Positions 1 to 25,430 are shown, numbered from the stretch's first letter. The stretch: DNA of 64,000 nucleotides from Obelidium mucronatum (GCA_025765595.1 JAIVFH010000087.1:62001-126000), one strand, 5' to 3'. A program made the numbers and translations. Notes: generated by a model not told the origin, from the sequence alone.

Positions 1-1029
1 TACTATCTTTTTTGATTCCGTTGTTTGGTGGGGCTGGCTCTGGTTGTGGCGTGGACGGTTTGTTTGGCTTTGTGGTAAATTTCTGTCCTGTTTTTTTTGT
101 TGTTGTAGTCGTAGGTTTTCGTTTCGCACTTTGTAAAAAAAAACCCTTACGTTTTCCGGGAGTTTCGATTGACGGCGCACCTCTCTTCTCTCCCGCGTAA
201 CTCGCTGAAGCCATCATTTCAGTGGCGATGGGTGTGTAAAATTGCTGATGCGCTCGAGGTCCCGTCATTTGTTCTGAAGTATTATTGCTTAGGAACACAA
301 GCCACTACATGACATGAAAAATAAAACCAAACCATCTTCATATTTGGCCAAATCATCATCCAACCGACGAATATGACGATCCACCATATCATACGTCTGA
401 ACAGCTAAAGCCACTTTATCTTCTCCATGTTTGAGGTATTCCTTGAAAATAGCCGTCAGAGCAACAATCTTTTGCGTGCGTTCTTCTCCGGTAGGTAATT
501 GTTTGAGCGTGTTCACGATCCCCTTTGTTTCTGATTTGATGGTTTGTTCGACTTCTGTTTTTTTTTTTTTTTTTTTTTTTGGTTTGGAGTGGTATTCAGA
601 GAGGTATTCTAGAGGTGTTTGTATAAACACTACACCCCCATGTTTCTGTTTTTTTTTTCTTTGACTCACCTTCAGCCATGCCGCCGAGTTCTCGCATCTG
701 TAATAGTGTGTATATTTAGTTGAAGACGGCTGTCTTCTTTTCCCACACAAAAAATTGCAATCGCCTACAAACCAGAGTAAAGTTTCTACTGAGTTCAAGC
801 GGAAGAGCTTCGATGGCTGTGTGGCGATTTTGTCGTCAGAATTTTTTGTGTTGTTGCAAATGTTGCAAGTTCGCTTAACTATCGAGGTAGTCCTGTTTTG
901 AAAACAGAAAATGTTCAGATTGATCGACCCCCCCTCCCCTTCCCTCTCGTAATTGATGTATATATTATATATTGGGGGTTGTACCTCTAAGAAGGCCATG
1001 GATGTGGCCGATACCGTTGGTGCCGTCAT
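1..1029 (-). CDS. ING-family chromatin protein, N-terminal part (runs off left edge)
   Basis: Seven exons on the minus strand can be joined in frame: 1029-985, 892-880, 816-773, 697-670, 554-333, 273-151 and 87 to beyond base 1. The start is ATG at 1029. The joined N-terminus reads FLEDYLDTIEALPLELSRNF and then TLMRELGG, the hallmark of the ING N-terminal domain. Further on comes VDRHIRRLDDDLAKYED, the ING helix that binds acetyltransferase or deacetylase complexes. A Lys/Thr/Pro-rich linker follows, as in other ING proteins. The PHD finger that reads H3K4me3 should lie past the left edge and is not visible. Yeast relatives are Yng1, Yng2 and Pho23; which subtype this is cannot be told without the C-terminus. 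Introns 1-6 contain long T/A runs. Confidence 0.85.
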
Positions 1030-1821
1030 TGGATGTTTTTTTTGTTTTATTGATGAATAAAAATCAATTGAATAGAGGAATAAGAGAAGTCTAAAAACAA
1101 AAACAAATAAACGAAAAAAAAAAAAAGGAAAAAGATGGGGGGAAAAATCCGAATTTCGTATTCTTTCACACAACTTTAAGGATATGCAAAGACTAATGAT
1201 GTAGGGGGGCGTTTTATTTTTTTTTATCAACTGCCCTAAGTAGAATGAGCAAATTAAATCAACAGTCTCTGGATATGCAGATCCAGCGAACGTTGTTTTG
1301 TTGAATTGGAAGCAAATCGCGAGAGAAACTTAAATGGCCTTCTAGAATTATTTTTTCTTGCTCACAGAACAGGTTTCAACAAGGTGAGCACGAGCACCAA
1401 CGTCGCCCGCACAGCACATCCGCCTCTCGGGACCAAGCAACTTGTTTCCTCGGAGACTCGAGGCCATCGCAGACGCGTCGCTGGGGGCTCGGCTAGCTAG
1501 CGCCTTAGCTGTGCAGTATCAGCCACCCACCCTTCACAGGCATGACTGGCGGCGGGGTCGAACACTCGCACGGAGCAGCAGGAAGAGAAAAACAATACTC
1601 GGGATGGTTATCTTTTGGGAAAGAGCCGTGAGGGATATACCTTGTGCTGGTCGAAATTAGGTTGTGAGATGCGCAATTTAGCAAATTGGCGTGGTCCACT
1701 TAAAAAATATCCAGATCAGCTATTACCCCCCCAAAAAACGTCCTTCTTTTTTATTTGCTGCTGTTATTTGTTTCCTTTTTGTTCTTACACTGGTTTGCTT
1801 CTCCTCTTTGTGTAGTTCACC
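1030..1821. promoter_or_regulatory. Intergenic region between divergent ING and Rab genes
   Basis: About 790 bp separate the start of the ING gene (minus, 1029) from the start of the Rab gene (plus, 1822), so both promoters should lie here. A somewhat GC-richer block sits at about 1380-1560. A T-rich pyrimidine tract (1730-1815) lies just before the Rab start codon. I see no supported ORF in it. Confidence 0.5.
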
Positions 1822-2915
<1,094 letters not shown>

Positions 2916-3805
2916 ATCCGAATCCTTCAAAAAAAATAACGCCCTTGTTTTTTTTTTGTGTTTTTCGGTGTGCGTGTGTGTGTGTCTTGGTTTGACGATG
3001 AGAAGTGGTGTGGCGATTGTTTTGCGTTGATTTCTTTTCTTCTTTTTTTTGGATTAGAGTTGTGGGTGTATGTGTTGCTTCCTGGGTGTTTTTTTTTGTT
3101 GTTGTTGTTGTTTGTTTTTTTATCGTTTCATTTGGCGTCTCAATACTTCGAATTCATCAAACATGCGTTTATCGCTCACGCCATCCTTTTGAATGTGGGC
3201 CGACCCAAGCCACAAATGGCGTATATAAAATTTTCAGTGTTTTCAGTTTTACTGAACTGTACGTATTGTTTCTTTGTCCATCAGAATGGACTAATTCGTG
3301 TTGCCAGATCGCTGGACAAGGATGCTCGCGGCGCTGTCCACAGTGCCGGCACGTATTGGAAGAGCAAAAGAATCAAGCGCAACGGATCTGATAAATCCTG
3401 TTTTTTAATACATTCTGTCAACCGAAAATCTACCCATTACTTCATTCGTCACATAAATTCTGTTTTTCGTTAATTATTATCTATTTTATTTCTTTTTGAT
3501 GTACAAAATAGTTGAACACCAGCTGTGCGAACCAGCCCCGTCCAGAAGGGGAGTTTCTCCTGGGTCAGATGACGGCAAAAACACCAAAAATCCAGGCTCA
3601 ATGTCAGCCCCTTTTGAAAAAAAAGCGATTTTTCCTAGGGAAAAGAAGGGTTCTTTGTTGTAGAGATTGCCACCACTGGTCTAGAATTTATTTGGAGTTC
3701 AATATAAAATTTTTGCACAAAAAACTGCTCATATTGTACCCAAGTGCACGCAACCCATTCAAGACCTGGAGCTGATTGCGAAACCTTAAGAAAACTTAAC
3801 ACCAC
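2916..3805. other. Intergenic, T-rich; no supported gene
   Basis: This 890-bp stretch separates the Rab stop codon from the NRPS start. The open frames in it (for example 2958-3473) are driven by T-rich codons, lack a recognisable domain and have no convincing splice structure. A TATA-like sequence (aatataaaat, 3701-3710) lies about 100 bp ahead of the NRPS start at 3806 and could be part of its promoter. Confidence 0.5.
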
Positions 3806-16434
<12,629 letters not shown>

Positions 16435-16837
16435 TTGGTTGCAGAATTTGGATTGGATTTCATTTATTTGGTATACCTATCTTCAATAAGTTCTGCAAAA
16501 AAAGAATGACCCAATGAATATTATTTTTTCTTTAATTTGTCAGCAAATGTAGCCGCAACTATGGGTACGACTAGGTGTGAAAATTATTCTCTCACCGTCT
16601 AAACTGCACCGGACACATCAAAGGCGATGTGCTTTACCCAACGTCAAACCTTATCTCCGGTTAACCCGATTCCAAGGTTTTTGTCAAAGAAAAGAAAACT
16701 CTTCCCGGGAGCCTATGGTATCTCTGAGTTCGCTTCTACGCTACGAGAGCAACAAAATACTGCAAAATACTGCAAAGCAATTTTTATTTCACTTTCGGGG
16801 GGGAAGCCTGCGTTCCTGCCCCTCACCCACCCACTAT
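16435..16837. other. Convergent 3' region between NRPS and SOD genes
   Basis: About 400 bp between two stop codons facing each other. An A/T-rich stretch just after the NRPS stop probably holds its polyadenylation site. No gene is seen. Confidence 0.5.
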
Positions 16838-18080
16838 TTATTGAGAAGCAGCAAGGTATCTCTCGCTAACATCCTTCCAGTTGACAACATTCCACACAGC
16901 CTTCAAGTAGTCTGGGCGAACGTTGCGGTACTGCAAGTAGTAGGCATGTTCCCAGACATCGATTCCAAGCAATGGAACACGGTGGCCCAGAATCGGGTCC
17001 TGGTTGCTGGTGGTGGCGATTTCCAAGCTCTTTGTGTTCTTGTTGTAAACCAACCAGCCCCAACCGGATCCTTTTTTTTATTTTTTGGTTGTTGTTGTGG
17101 TTGGTGTTGTTGTTGTTGGTGTTGGGGAAGTACGAAAGTGTTAATTGCTTGTTGGAGTTGAAGGGGGGAGAACAAAAAAAAAACGTTTAAGAATATACCT
17201 TGAACAGCTGCGGCCTGACCATTGAAGTTCTTGATGAAGTCATCGAGAGTTCCGTATTGCTTGTTCAAAGCAGCTTGCAAGGCACCTGCTCGAAACAAGG
17301 GTAGAAAGGATTTAAAAAAAAAAAAAAAAAAAAAAAAGGAAAGAGAGAGGACGCTTTACCCTTCTGCAAGTCACCCCCTCCTTGACTCTGAGGAGCCAAG
17401 TTTTTCCAGAAAATGCTGTGGTTGACGTGTCCTAGGAAAAGGAAGCGAATCACGTCATTTTCTCATAACAAGACCAAAGAAAAAAAAAGTATCATTTACC
17501 GCCGTAGTTGAAGTTGATTGCACTGTTTAATCCCAACACAGCAGCTCCATCCTTCTTGTGAACAGCGTCCTCCAACTTTTCAATAGCAACGTTGAGGTTG
17601 GTCACGTATGCATTGTGGTGCTTGGAGTGGTGGAGCTCCATAATCTCGGCTGTTGTTTTTTTTATTATAAAGGGAGTGAGAAATAAAGAGCATCATATGC
17701 GGTTAACATGAAGGTACGAGATTGTGGGGATAGTTCGAGCGGGTGGGGAAAGGAGTGTTTGTTGATCTCCGTTGCTGCTGGCTCGGCACCCCATCAAACC
17801 AGATCCCAAAACCAGATCCCAAACCATGCTTACCAGAGATAAAGGGCTCCAGCTAGTATTTTAAAAACAAAGGATAGGGAGCGCGTTAGAGGCACATTGA
17901 GACAGATCAAAGCAAAGAAACAAAACAAAGCAAAAAAAAGAAACACTCAACGGCATTTGGCGCAAACGGCAAGTCAGGAAGAGAAAACTTGGAGACGCCT
18001 CCGGTCGCCGCAGCGGCAGCGAATCGGCGGACAAAGGCGGCGGGCTTCGACGCAACGCGGCAGGCAACGTTGGAAATCAT
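16838..18080 (-). CDS. SOD2: Mitochondrial Mn-superoxide dismutase
   Basis: Seven exons on the minus strand join in frame: 18080-17952, 17851-17833, 17649-17500, 17431-17360, 17285-17199 and 17070-16838, where the small second exon codes LEPFIS; the listed six blocks total 690 nt, 229 residues. (Six exons in all.) The N-terminus is Arg/Ala-rich and lacks acidic residues ([20 protein letters not shown]), typical of a mitochondrial presequence, and is followed by the SOD start [19 protein letters not shown]. The four metal ligands are visible: His in [12 protein letters not shown], His in GHVNHSIFW, and Asp and His in [13 protein letters not shown]. The enzyme converts superoxide to hydrogen peroxide and oxygen in the matrix. 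Exon 1 is markedly GC-rich compared with the rest. Mn rather than Fe is assumed from the family and organism. Confidence 0.95.
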
Positions 18081-18392
18081 TTTTATTTTTTACTTAAAAT
18101 TAATAATGGTTATTAAAAGCATTTACTGCCCAAACGGCAGCAGGTGAGGTACGCTATTCTGAATCGAGAGTACATGGGTGATTTGCAACTGAGGCTTCGA
18201 GCTGGTATCTGGTCCAGTCGAAACGAATGTGAAAGCTAATTGATGATTTCACGGATTTGATGAGTGCTGTGATGAAAGAGACAGACAGACAGACAGACAG
18301 ACACACACACACAAATCACATGCATTCAAGGCAATTGAACTTTGTTTTCATTACTTGACAGATTGATTAAAAAAAAAGATTTCTCCAAAATA
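18081..18392. promoter_or_regulatory. Divergent promoter region with AGAC/AC microsatellite
   Basis: This 312-bp gap separates the starts of SOD2 (minus) and the mitochondrial ATPase (plus). Both products appear to be mitochondrial, so shared control is possible. It contains a microsatellite of about six AGAC units followed by AC repeats at 18281-18312. Confidence 0.6.
18281..18312. repeat. Microsatellite (AGAC)n(AC)n
   Basis: The tetranucleotide agac is repeated about five to six times and runs directly into acacacacac. It lies about 80 bp upstream of the ATPase start codon. Confidence 0.9.
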
Positions 18393-20205
18393 ATGTTCAT
18401 GCTGTCTCGCACTTTGCGCACAACGCCGCTGGCAGGACGCACGCTGGCGCCCGTGCGGCAGCTGTCTGAGTCAGCGGCCAGCCGCAACTGGGTCCGCGAA
18501 ATGCTTGTGGCGCAGCGGGCGGTGACGCGGCGCGGGCAGCCCAAGGCGAAGAACAGCGGCAAGGCCGAGCAGCGCGAAGAGAGCCACGGCGGCCGCAGCA
18601 GGCGGCAGGCGGCGCCCTCATCGGCCGCAGACATTCTGACGACACTGTCGCAGGTGGGTCGTTGTTTGTCTTTGACTCTTTGTGTGTTTCGATCCCCCTG
18701 TTCACACTACACTGCAGCTCGTGCTGATCGGCTCTGCCGCCGGCCTCGTGTACGCCGGCATGTACCCCGAGCACGTGGCCGCAAAGCTCGAGGCGTACAA
18801 GAAGGGGCTGACTGAGCGGCGCCACCGCAACATGCTCGGGTACATGGCGAAGGAGCGCAAGCACTCGCACGGCAACCTGGCAGCGGTGTTTGACGGTGTC
18901 GACGAAGAGGGCGCAGGCCGGTTCAAGCAGAGCCTGATGTTCGCCAACGCCGTGTACCACGACGAGGCGGCGGCCGACGCGCGCGCGATGCTGTTCCAGG
19001 CGCCGATCCTGCGCTACGGGATCGTTACGGGCCCCGCGGGCAGCGGCAAGTCGCGGCTGATGCGCACGCTGGCGCACGAGCAGCCGCACTTTGCGTTCTT
19101 CTCGTTCGGGCTCGCGTCCGGCGCAAAGAGCATCGTCGATGCGCTGTCGCAGGAGCTCGGCTACGACTTCGACGACTGGACCGAGCGCATGCTGCAGGGC
19201 TACTTCTTCAAGACGGCCGCCGCCCCCGTGCCCGTCAGCCAGCTGGACAAGCTGGCCTTTCTGCTCGACGAGTTCGAGGCCGCCTGCTGGTCGCTCAAGT
19301 TCAACCCCGCCACGGGCCGCGCGGGGAAGCGGCCCGTGCTGGTGCTCGACGACCTGGACAGCCTGGACTTCAACGATAAAGAGCTGGTGAAGGCAACCAC
19401 CATGCTCTTCAATGCCGCAAACAAGTGGGCGCGCGAAGACACGGCGCTCGTGTGCTTCACTCTCTCTGATGCCCTGCTCGACACCCTTGTCAAGAGCAAG
19501 ATTGTGCGCCAAGACGTTATTGCGACTGCCCAAGTATACCGCATTGGTGACTTGTCTCACCAGCAAGCAACTCGATTCCTCCAAGACCGCCTTGGAATGA
19601 CCTCATCTGGCACAATGCCAAAACCACCCTCTGAAAACCTCATGAAAGACATTTACAGGATCAAGTCAATTGTCGGCACGAAAATCAATGATCTCCTTCG
19701 AATCAGTGAAGAACTGGTCAAAAAGGGAGCTTTGACCACGAGCACTACTTCTTCTTCATCTCAAGCAGAAGGAGATGTCGAAATTATCCACTCTCAATTG
19801 GAAATTGTCCTTGAACGCGAACTCCGAAGCGCCGAAGACAATGTTGCCCATAACCTCTCTTCCATCAGCGAAAAAGTTGGCCCCCGGAAAATGAAGAAAG
19901 TGCTTGAATTCTTGGACCGTTTGTCTGTACTCAACAAAAAGGACAAGTCAATCAATGGCCAAGAACAAGTCAGAGAAAACGGATGGAACTTCTCCGATCT
20001 TGAAGGAAGTGGAAGCAGGATATGGGAAGAAGCACGTCGCAATGGTTTGGACGAGTCGTTGAGGCTGCTGCGTGAAGACGAAATTTTAGGTAGTAATGGG
20101 TTGTTTGGCTCCGATTTGGTTCGAAATGGATACAGACGGTACCGCCACCTCCCACCCATTGTGTTTAATCCAGATGTCAAGAAGTCTTGGTTTTGGTTTT
20201 TCTGA
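18393..20205 (+). CDS. Mitochondrial P-loop ATPase (AAA/STAND type), unnamed
   Basis: Two exons, 18393-18653 and 18718-20205, give 582 residues. The N-terminus (MFMLSRTLRTTPLAGRTLAPVRQL) is Arg-rich without acids, as in a mitochondrial presequence. A hydrophobic span LVLIGSAAGLVYAGMYP (about 88-104) suggests a membrane anchor. The Walker A motif GPAGSGKS (about 191) and Walker B motif PVLVLDDLDSLD (about 293) define the nucleotide-binding domain. The region after it is helical, with sequences such as LSHQQATRFLQDRLGM that resemble the lid of archaeal-type ATPases. The C-terminal third is charged and coiled-coil-like. The first 1.1 kb is very GC-rich and the last 0.7 kb is not. I do not recognise a precise orthologue. 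Confidence 0.85.
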
Positions 20206-20597
20206 GTATCTTGAATATTTTTACTGTTGTTTTTTTTTTTGTTCTTATTTTTATTTTTTTAGTGTTTTTGCATTGAATTCCAACTTTTTTTTTTTCGTTT
20301 TCCCACCCCCCTCCTCCTCCTCCCCCCCTGTCTGCTAAGTTTCTATAATAAACGATGGAAATCTACTTTCAAACTGACATCTTTTTTTTTTCTACTTCTT
20401 TTTTTTTTTTTTTTTAACGTTGCTTGTCCCTATGCACAAGTATCATGAGCAAATAACCGACAAGCCTATACGCAAGAGCAAGGGCAATCATCATTATCAA
20501 GTTTCTTGATGTATGATGCAATTCATATCTACAAATAAAAATTTGTTTGTATTAAAAATAAACCGTTTTACTTTTTTTTTTTCTTTTCAGTTATTAT
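20206..20597. other. Convergent 3' region, homopolymer-rich
   Basis: About 390 bp between the ATPase stop and the stop of the ABC transporter on the other strand. It is made of T runs with short A-rich stretches containing AATAAA-like signals (20345-20355, 20530-20565). No gene is seen. Confidence 0.5.
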
Positions 20598-20972
20598 TCA
20601 CCCAAAATAAGACGACGCCAGATTTAAATCGTAAAGCCCTTGGTACGTTTCGAGGGCAAGACCATCTGTGGGGAGGGGGTTTTTAGCAATTAAAAAGAAC
20701 CAAGAAAAACGAAAAAAAAAAAAAATTTAACAACAACAACAACAACAACAAAAATAACTCAACATTGAGCTTCTGAAGCCCATCGATTCGGACTGATTGA
20801 AAAAATGAACTCGACTCCCGCTTTTCTAGCGTCCGCAAGGGTAGGAGCAAACCCATCAAAGATTGCAAGAAATAAGCCAATGATTACAGTCATCAAGGAT
20901 GCGTTTTCTCTTCGAACAACCATTGAAACCATTATCGCAACGCCGCTAGAACAAAGAAAGAAAAAAAAGAGA

Positions 20973-21010
<38 letters not shown>

Positions 21011-22736
21011 AGCAAATGAAGGAAATGGGATCAAACTTACTAAATGCAGAGGAAATTTAGAAAAACTAATGAATATTGAAGTTCGATCGCGTAGGAAGGT
21101 TTTGAAAAGAATACATAGATTGCTGTGAAATGTAGGGATGATAGTGCGACTCGATAAACAGAACTGACGTTCTTTCCCTAAAATTGGGAATCAGTACCGC
21201 AACAAAAAAGTTACCAAGTAAAATAAGTAAAAAGACGAAATGAGGCCCAAACCAGAAAATAGGCCAAAGAGCTGTGGCCTGATGCCGCTTCTCTCCAATA
21301 AACAATCTTTTCTTCTCCAAATAGTCTGACTCCAGCAGGACCACCAGCAACTGCAACTGCTACTCCAATCAAAGTACCGTCTGAAGCAGGGATAAAAAAA
21401 ATTTAAAATACTTGGAAAGTTTTTCAAAAAAAAAAAAAACTCACAAAGACCCAAGAACCATTCATTAGGAGTCGACGATAACTGTCTATAAGGCGCCACA
21501 AGAACACCATGATACATTTCATCACATCTCCCAGCTATCCCCATAATCAAACCAGCAATCATCCCAACCCAAATCTCCATGAAAAGCGCTCCAGAAGTCC
21601 TCGCCTGTTGCGTCAAGGACCTCTGATGCGCATTCCAGCATTGACTCAGGAAACTGGCACCTCGGTTTGAAACTACTGATTTCATGGATTCAACTGCCTT
21701 TGAATCAGAAACAAGCTTTGCTTTTGCTTCTTCTCCGGGGAATACGAATCGATGCCCGCCTTCCTTCCAGCTACGTGCAATTGCTTCGGGTTTCATACTT
21801 GTTCCAGTACAGCCACCACCACCACCACCACCACCACCGCTCATTTTCCCGCGTCCAGACAGTATATCCATCATCACATCAGCAGGGTTAGACTCCTTAT
21901 CGAATTGGAATCCCAAGAAATCTTCAAAGTACGATTTTGCTTTCTTGACGGGTCCAAAGTAGGCTGTCTTGCCGCCCGGGATAATCATGAGGACGTCATC
22001 GAATGTGTTGAAGATTTCGATTCGGGGTTGATGGATGATGGAAACTACAGTGAGGCCGACTCGAGATATGGAACGCAGTATTTTGGAGACTTTGAGGGCG
22101 GATGTGGAGTCTAGGCCGGATGTTGGTTCGTCTAGTATAAGTGCCAGTGGTGCTGGGGGGTGGTTTTTTTTTTTAATTTATTAAAATAAGAAGTGATTGG
22201 TGCGCATTTAAATCGACTCAATTTTTTTTTTTTACCAGATGCTAATTCCATTGCTATATTAACTCTCTTTCGCTGGCCTCCTGATATTCCCCGGTTCAAC
22301 TCATCTCCAATCAGTGTATGTGCAATGTGTTCAAGACTGAAACAGTAATTAAAACAAAAAAAGAATGAATATTAAACGCTCTCCCGTTAATATGACAGGT
22401 ACTTAAAGTTACACAAAAAATCATCAACTAACTTGAGAACTTTTAATATGGCATCGACCAAGTCATCCACTCGTTTCAAACACCAGTCCTTTGGTAACCG
22501 GGTTCTCGCACTATAAAGAATGACTTCTCGAACAGTGAGTTCACGTAGCATTACATCGTCTTGAGGAACATATCCAATTATTTTACGAAAATTGTGCATT
22601 TCTGTTTGGACCCCATTGATTGTTAAATCTCCTGATGTTCGTGCCACTTTTCCCATCAAAACATTCACAAAGGTTGTTTCTGGTTTTTTTTTGATTGGTT
22701 TCATATGTGGGATTAAGCGATCGGTGTTAAATGCTT

Positions 22737-22789
<53 letters not shown>

Positions 22790-24218
22790 CACTTCCGGCG
22801 CCAGACGGTCCCAGAATGGCAGTCATACGCCCCGCCTTGATATCCCCACTCACACTGTCCAAAATAACTTTTTCACCCAGACAATACCGCAAATCCGTAA
22901 ACTTGAGATTCATTCTCAAATTCTCGATTCCATTAAACGCGCTATTGAAAGCTTCCAAAAGAGGCGAAACATTGCTGACCAAGGAACAAAGTTCCAGCTT
23001 CGCAAGATCGGCTGTACTCTTGAGCGACAGAGACTCTTGCAGCTCATCGGATTCGGATGATTCGTCGGGATAATCAATGTCTAATTGAGAATGTCCAATC
23101 TGTATTGCCGGAGGAGCTGTGCTGAAGCGAACCATGTGATCGCTGGCGTCGAAAATCGGTATCGCGCCCACTGCTTCCTGATATGTACTGGTGTCGCTCG
23201 GTCTGAGTACGTGGTTTTCATGAACATCATGGCAACAGTCTTTTGAGAGGTCGGGGACATTAATGGTATTGCTTTCGCGATTCTCTTGGTTTGACATTGT
23301 ACAATAGTCTCCCGTATTTCCTGTAATAAAGCTCTCTCGACGCGTCATTCTATCAATTTGTTCTGATCTTGAGGTTGCTCGGCGTTTGCGGATCTGTCGT
23401 TTTCGATATTTGGCCCATGTTGAATATCCGGGAATGACGGATAACGGAGGTAAGCCTTGTTTGACGAGTTCTGAGCATTTCCTGGCGGTGAGATATGAAA
23501 ACAGGATAACATCCAGGAGTATGAATAGAAGTATGAATGAATAGTTTGCTTCAGCGATGGTGCCTGTTGGACAGATGCTGAACATTCCGCATTTTTGTGG
23601 TGCAACGGAGCCAGATATACTGGATGGGTAGGAAACATGACGCGAGGTGAATACATTATTTTTGTTGCATGATAGTTTTTTTGGGGGGTCTTACCAGTGA
23701 TGGCCTTTTGGGCTATCGAATCATGGAAGGTTGAAGGAGGTTAAGAACGCGTCTCTAAAAACAGGCTGACATACCAAGCAATAATCGTTTGTGGATCAGG
23801 GCAATAGAAGCCGTACCAACAGAGCATCGGTTCATACAGCCCTTGCGGCTGAAACGTTGTTGAGTATTCGTTCTCTTAGATTGATACCGCTGACAAAAAA
23901 AAAACGTACCATACAACGATTTCCCAGGAGACGAACCATTGCACAGTAAGTTGTTGGTGGACATAACGAAGGATATGTTGTTGGATCCGAAGGGTCCAGG
24001 AATGGGCAATAGAATCCAGGCGGGCAGTTTGTTCCAGGCGTGTAATCAAACGCGACACTAACGGGCATATTTGGAGCAACAAAGCAACCTAGTCCTCTGA
24101 CGCCAGCTGTGATGCCTTGCTTTGGGCCGACTGTCCAGTCTTGCCCGAGGACGGGCCACGCGCTGAACGGGTTGTACCCAACGTCCGCCAGATCACGTTC
24201 GCTCAAATCAAGCGCGTC
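20598..24218 (-). CDS. ABCG-type ABC transporter with Cys-rich N-terminus
   Basis: This minus-strand gene has many exons. The N-terminal part is Cys-rich: CPPGFYCPF, CPPTTYCA, PQGLYEPMLCWYGFYCPDP, CPKGHHCISGS and KCGMFSICPTG. A membrane span and a charged linker follow, then a G-type nucleotide-binding domain: ILGPSGAGKTT (Walker A), GYVPQDD (Q-loop), ISGGQRKRVN (signature, about 22300-22262) and LALILDEPTSGLD (Walker B, about 22150-22110). C-terminal membrane segments include YWREAASGH and ISPNRWASEA. The last exon ends DLNLASSYFG. This order (Cys-rich region, NBD, TMD) is that of the plant ABCG24/28 and yeast Adp1 type. An intron splits the Walker A lysine codon and carries a 40-base A run. 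The substrate is unknown. The start at 24218 is the first usable ATG; a signal peptide upstream could be missed. Confidence 0.88.
22744..22785. repeat. Long A homopolymer in the Walker A intron of the ABC transporter
   Basis: A run of roughly 40 A (T in the coding orientation), preceded by nine T, lies in the intron that interrupts the Walker A codon. The T9/A40 pair could form a hairpin. Confidence 0.85.
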
Positions 24219-24381
24219 AGTCATTTTCCCTCCCGTGTGTATTATTTCCTTGATGATGGGAAAAGGAAAGAAAAGAAAGATGTGCAACAAGAAAATCAAG
24301 AGGGGCAATCTTGTTTCAGTCACGTGATTCCAACTTGTTTCAACACAAATTGAGAAGAAGGTTGAAAAAAGTGTCTCCAAA
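24219..24381. promoter_or_regulatory. Divergent promoter, ABC transporter and small secreted protein
   Basis: Only 163 bp separate the two start codons, so the two genes must share a compact bidirectional promoter. Confidence 0.5.
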
Positions 24382-24722
24382 ATGAAATCATTCTTTGTCG
24401 TTCTTGCTGCTGCTGCCGCTCTGCTGGCTGTGGCCACGCCTGTGCCTGAGTCTGCCACTGATGTCGTCAACCAGGTATGTCAGGGAGAGAGCGAGGGAGG
24501 GAGGGGTGAAGCTGATTCGATCCTGTTGCATTTTCAGGGGCAATACATGGTGTCTGCGTCCAACTGCACTGTTGAACAGGTAAATGCGTTGTGTGGGCTG
24601 TTGGGCTTTTTGGTGGATCACTGACTCCTTTACCGTATTGGCAGGCATTGGATCCAAAGAACTCTGATTGCTTCTTGGCCCCAATCCCTGGAGGCCACAC
24701 CTCTCCCGATGACGAAGTTTAA
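24382..24722 (+). CDS. Small secreted protein, 70 residues
   Basis: Three exons (24382-24474, 24538-24579, 24645-24722) join in frame. The protein begins MKSFFVVLAAAAALLAVATP, a clear signal peptide with likely cleavage after the Ala/Thr-rich end. The remaining 50 or so residues include an N-glycosylation site (NCT) and two cysteines (in SNCTVEQ and SDCFLAP). No known domain is recognised. Size and secretion are compatible with an effector-like, cell-wall or hydrophobin-unrelated secreted peptide, but nothing points to a specific role. Confidence 0.7.
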
Positions 24723-24968
24723 TCGGCTACCCCCCGTCGATTGAAAACAATAGGATCCCAGAGATAGTTGATGGAGTTTTGTTGTTGTTGTTGTGTGTAT
24801 AGACTGGAACATTTTTGAGCGTCATTAAGCATTTCACCTTTCTCACGAAAAGAGTCGACGAAATAAAAAGCGAACTCTTTTTGTTTTGATCAAAGTGATG
24901 GAAAGGGAGAAACCCTTGGAAAAGAGAGTCTTTTAATGAGAGCTCATTAACGCCAAACACACCCAAGA

Positions 24969-25430
24969 ATGAACATCATCCGGTTCTTTATTATTGCATC
25001 TTTTGCTACTTCGACCTCGAAAGCTCAAGACGCTTTCTTGCGTGACACTTGCAACTGTTTCTGTGGCCAGCCCTCTGCAACAGGGTCGCCACAACTGGCA
25101 GGCTCGATTCCCATATTTGGACCAGCCGCAGACACAGCTTGCTCAAATACAAGCTGCATGAGCTACTTTCCAGTGGCATGCAATTCGAAAGCAAAAATTC
25201 TTGCCGGTTGTGCTCATTGTGTGGGAGGGCTTAATGGAAACACTGTTGCAGCTCAACCTGGTCCGCCCTTGGAAGCGGATGGATCTCCATCTCCGCAAAA
25301 TGCGCCCGGTTCTCAAAAGGGTTTGAGTATTCCACCTGGTGCTGGCTCATTCGCGTCAAACGATGTATCAACTGTGACGAGTATGGGTCTTATATGTGTA
25401 ATATTCCTCTTGTTCTTCTTTCTTGCATGA
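24969..25430 (+). CDS. Secreted Cys-rich protein, probably GPI-anchored, 153 residues
   Basis: A single uninterrupted exon encodes a signal peptide (MNIIRFFIIASFATSTSKAQ) and a Cys-rich middle (DTCNCFCGQ, TACSNTSCMSYFPVAC, AGCAHC). A Pro/Gly/Ser spacer and a C-terminal hydrophobic tail (MGLICVIFLLFFFLA) follow. The tail with small residues (GSFASND) before it fits a GPI-attachment signal. Fungal wall or surface proteins often look like this. No domain family is recognised. It lies next to GPI inositol-deacylase, which matures GPI proteins, but this adjacency may be coincidence. Confidence 0.7.
   Translation: MNIIRFFIIASFATSTSKAQDAFLRDTCNCFCGQPSATGSPQLAGSIPIFGPAADTACSNTSCMSYFPVACNSKAKILAGCAHCVGGLNGNTVAAQPGPPLEADGSPSPQNAPGSQKGLSIPPGAGSFASNDVSTVTSMGLICVIFLLFFFLA

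Noticed and set aside
2958..3473. 171-codon ORF between the Rab and NRPS genes
   Set aside because: Its first half is encoded by T-rich repeats and no domain or conserved splice structure supports it.
18397..19584. 395-codon antisense ORF opposite the mitochondrial ATPase
   Set aside because: It is a by-product of high GC in the sense gene; it lacks a domain, while the sense strand has a targeting signal and Walker motifs.
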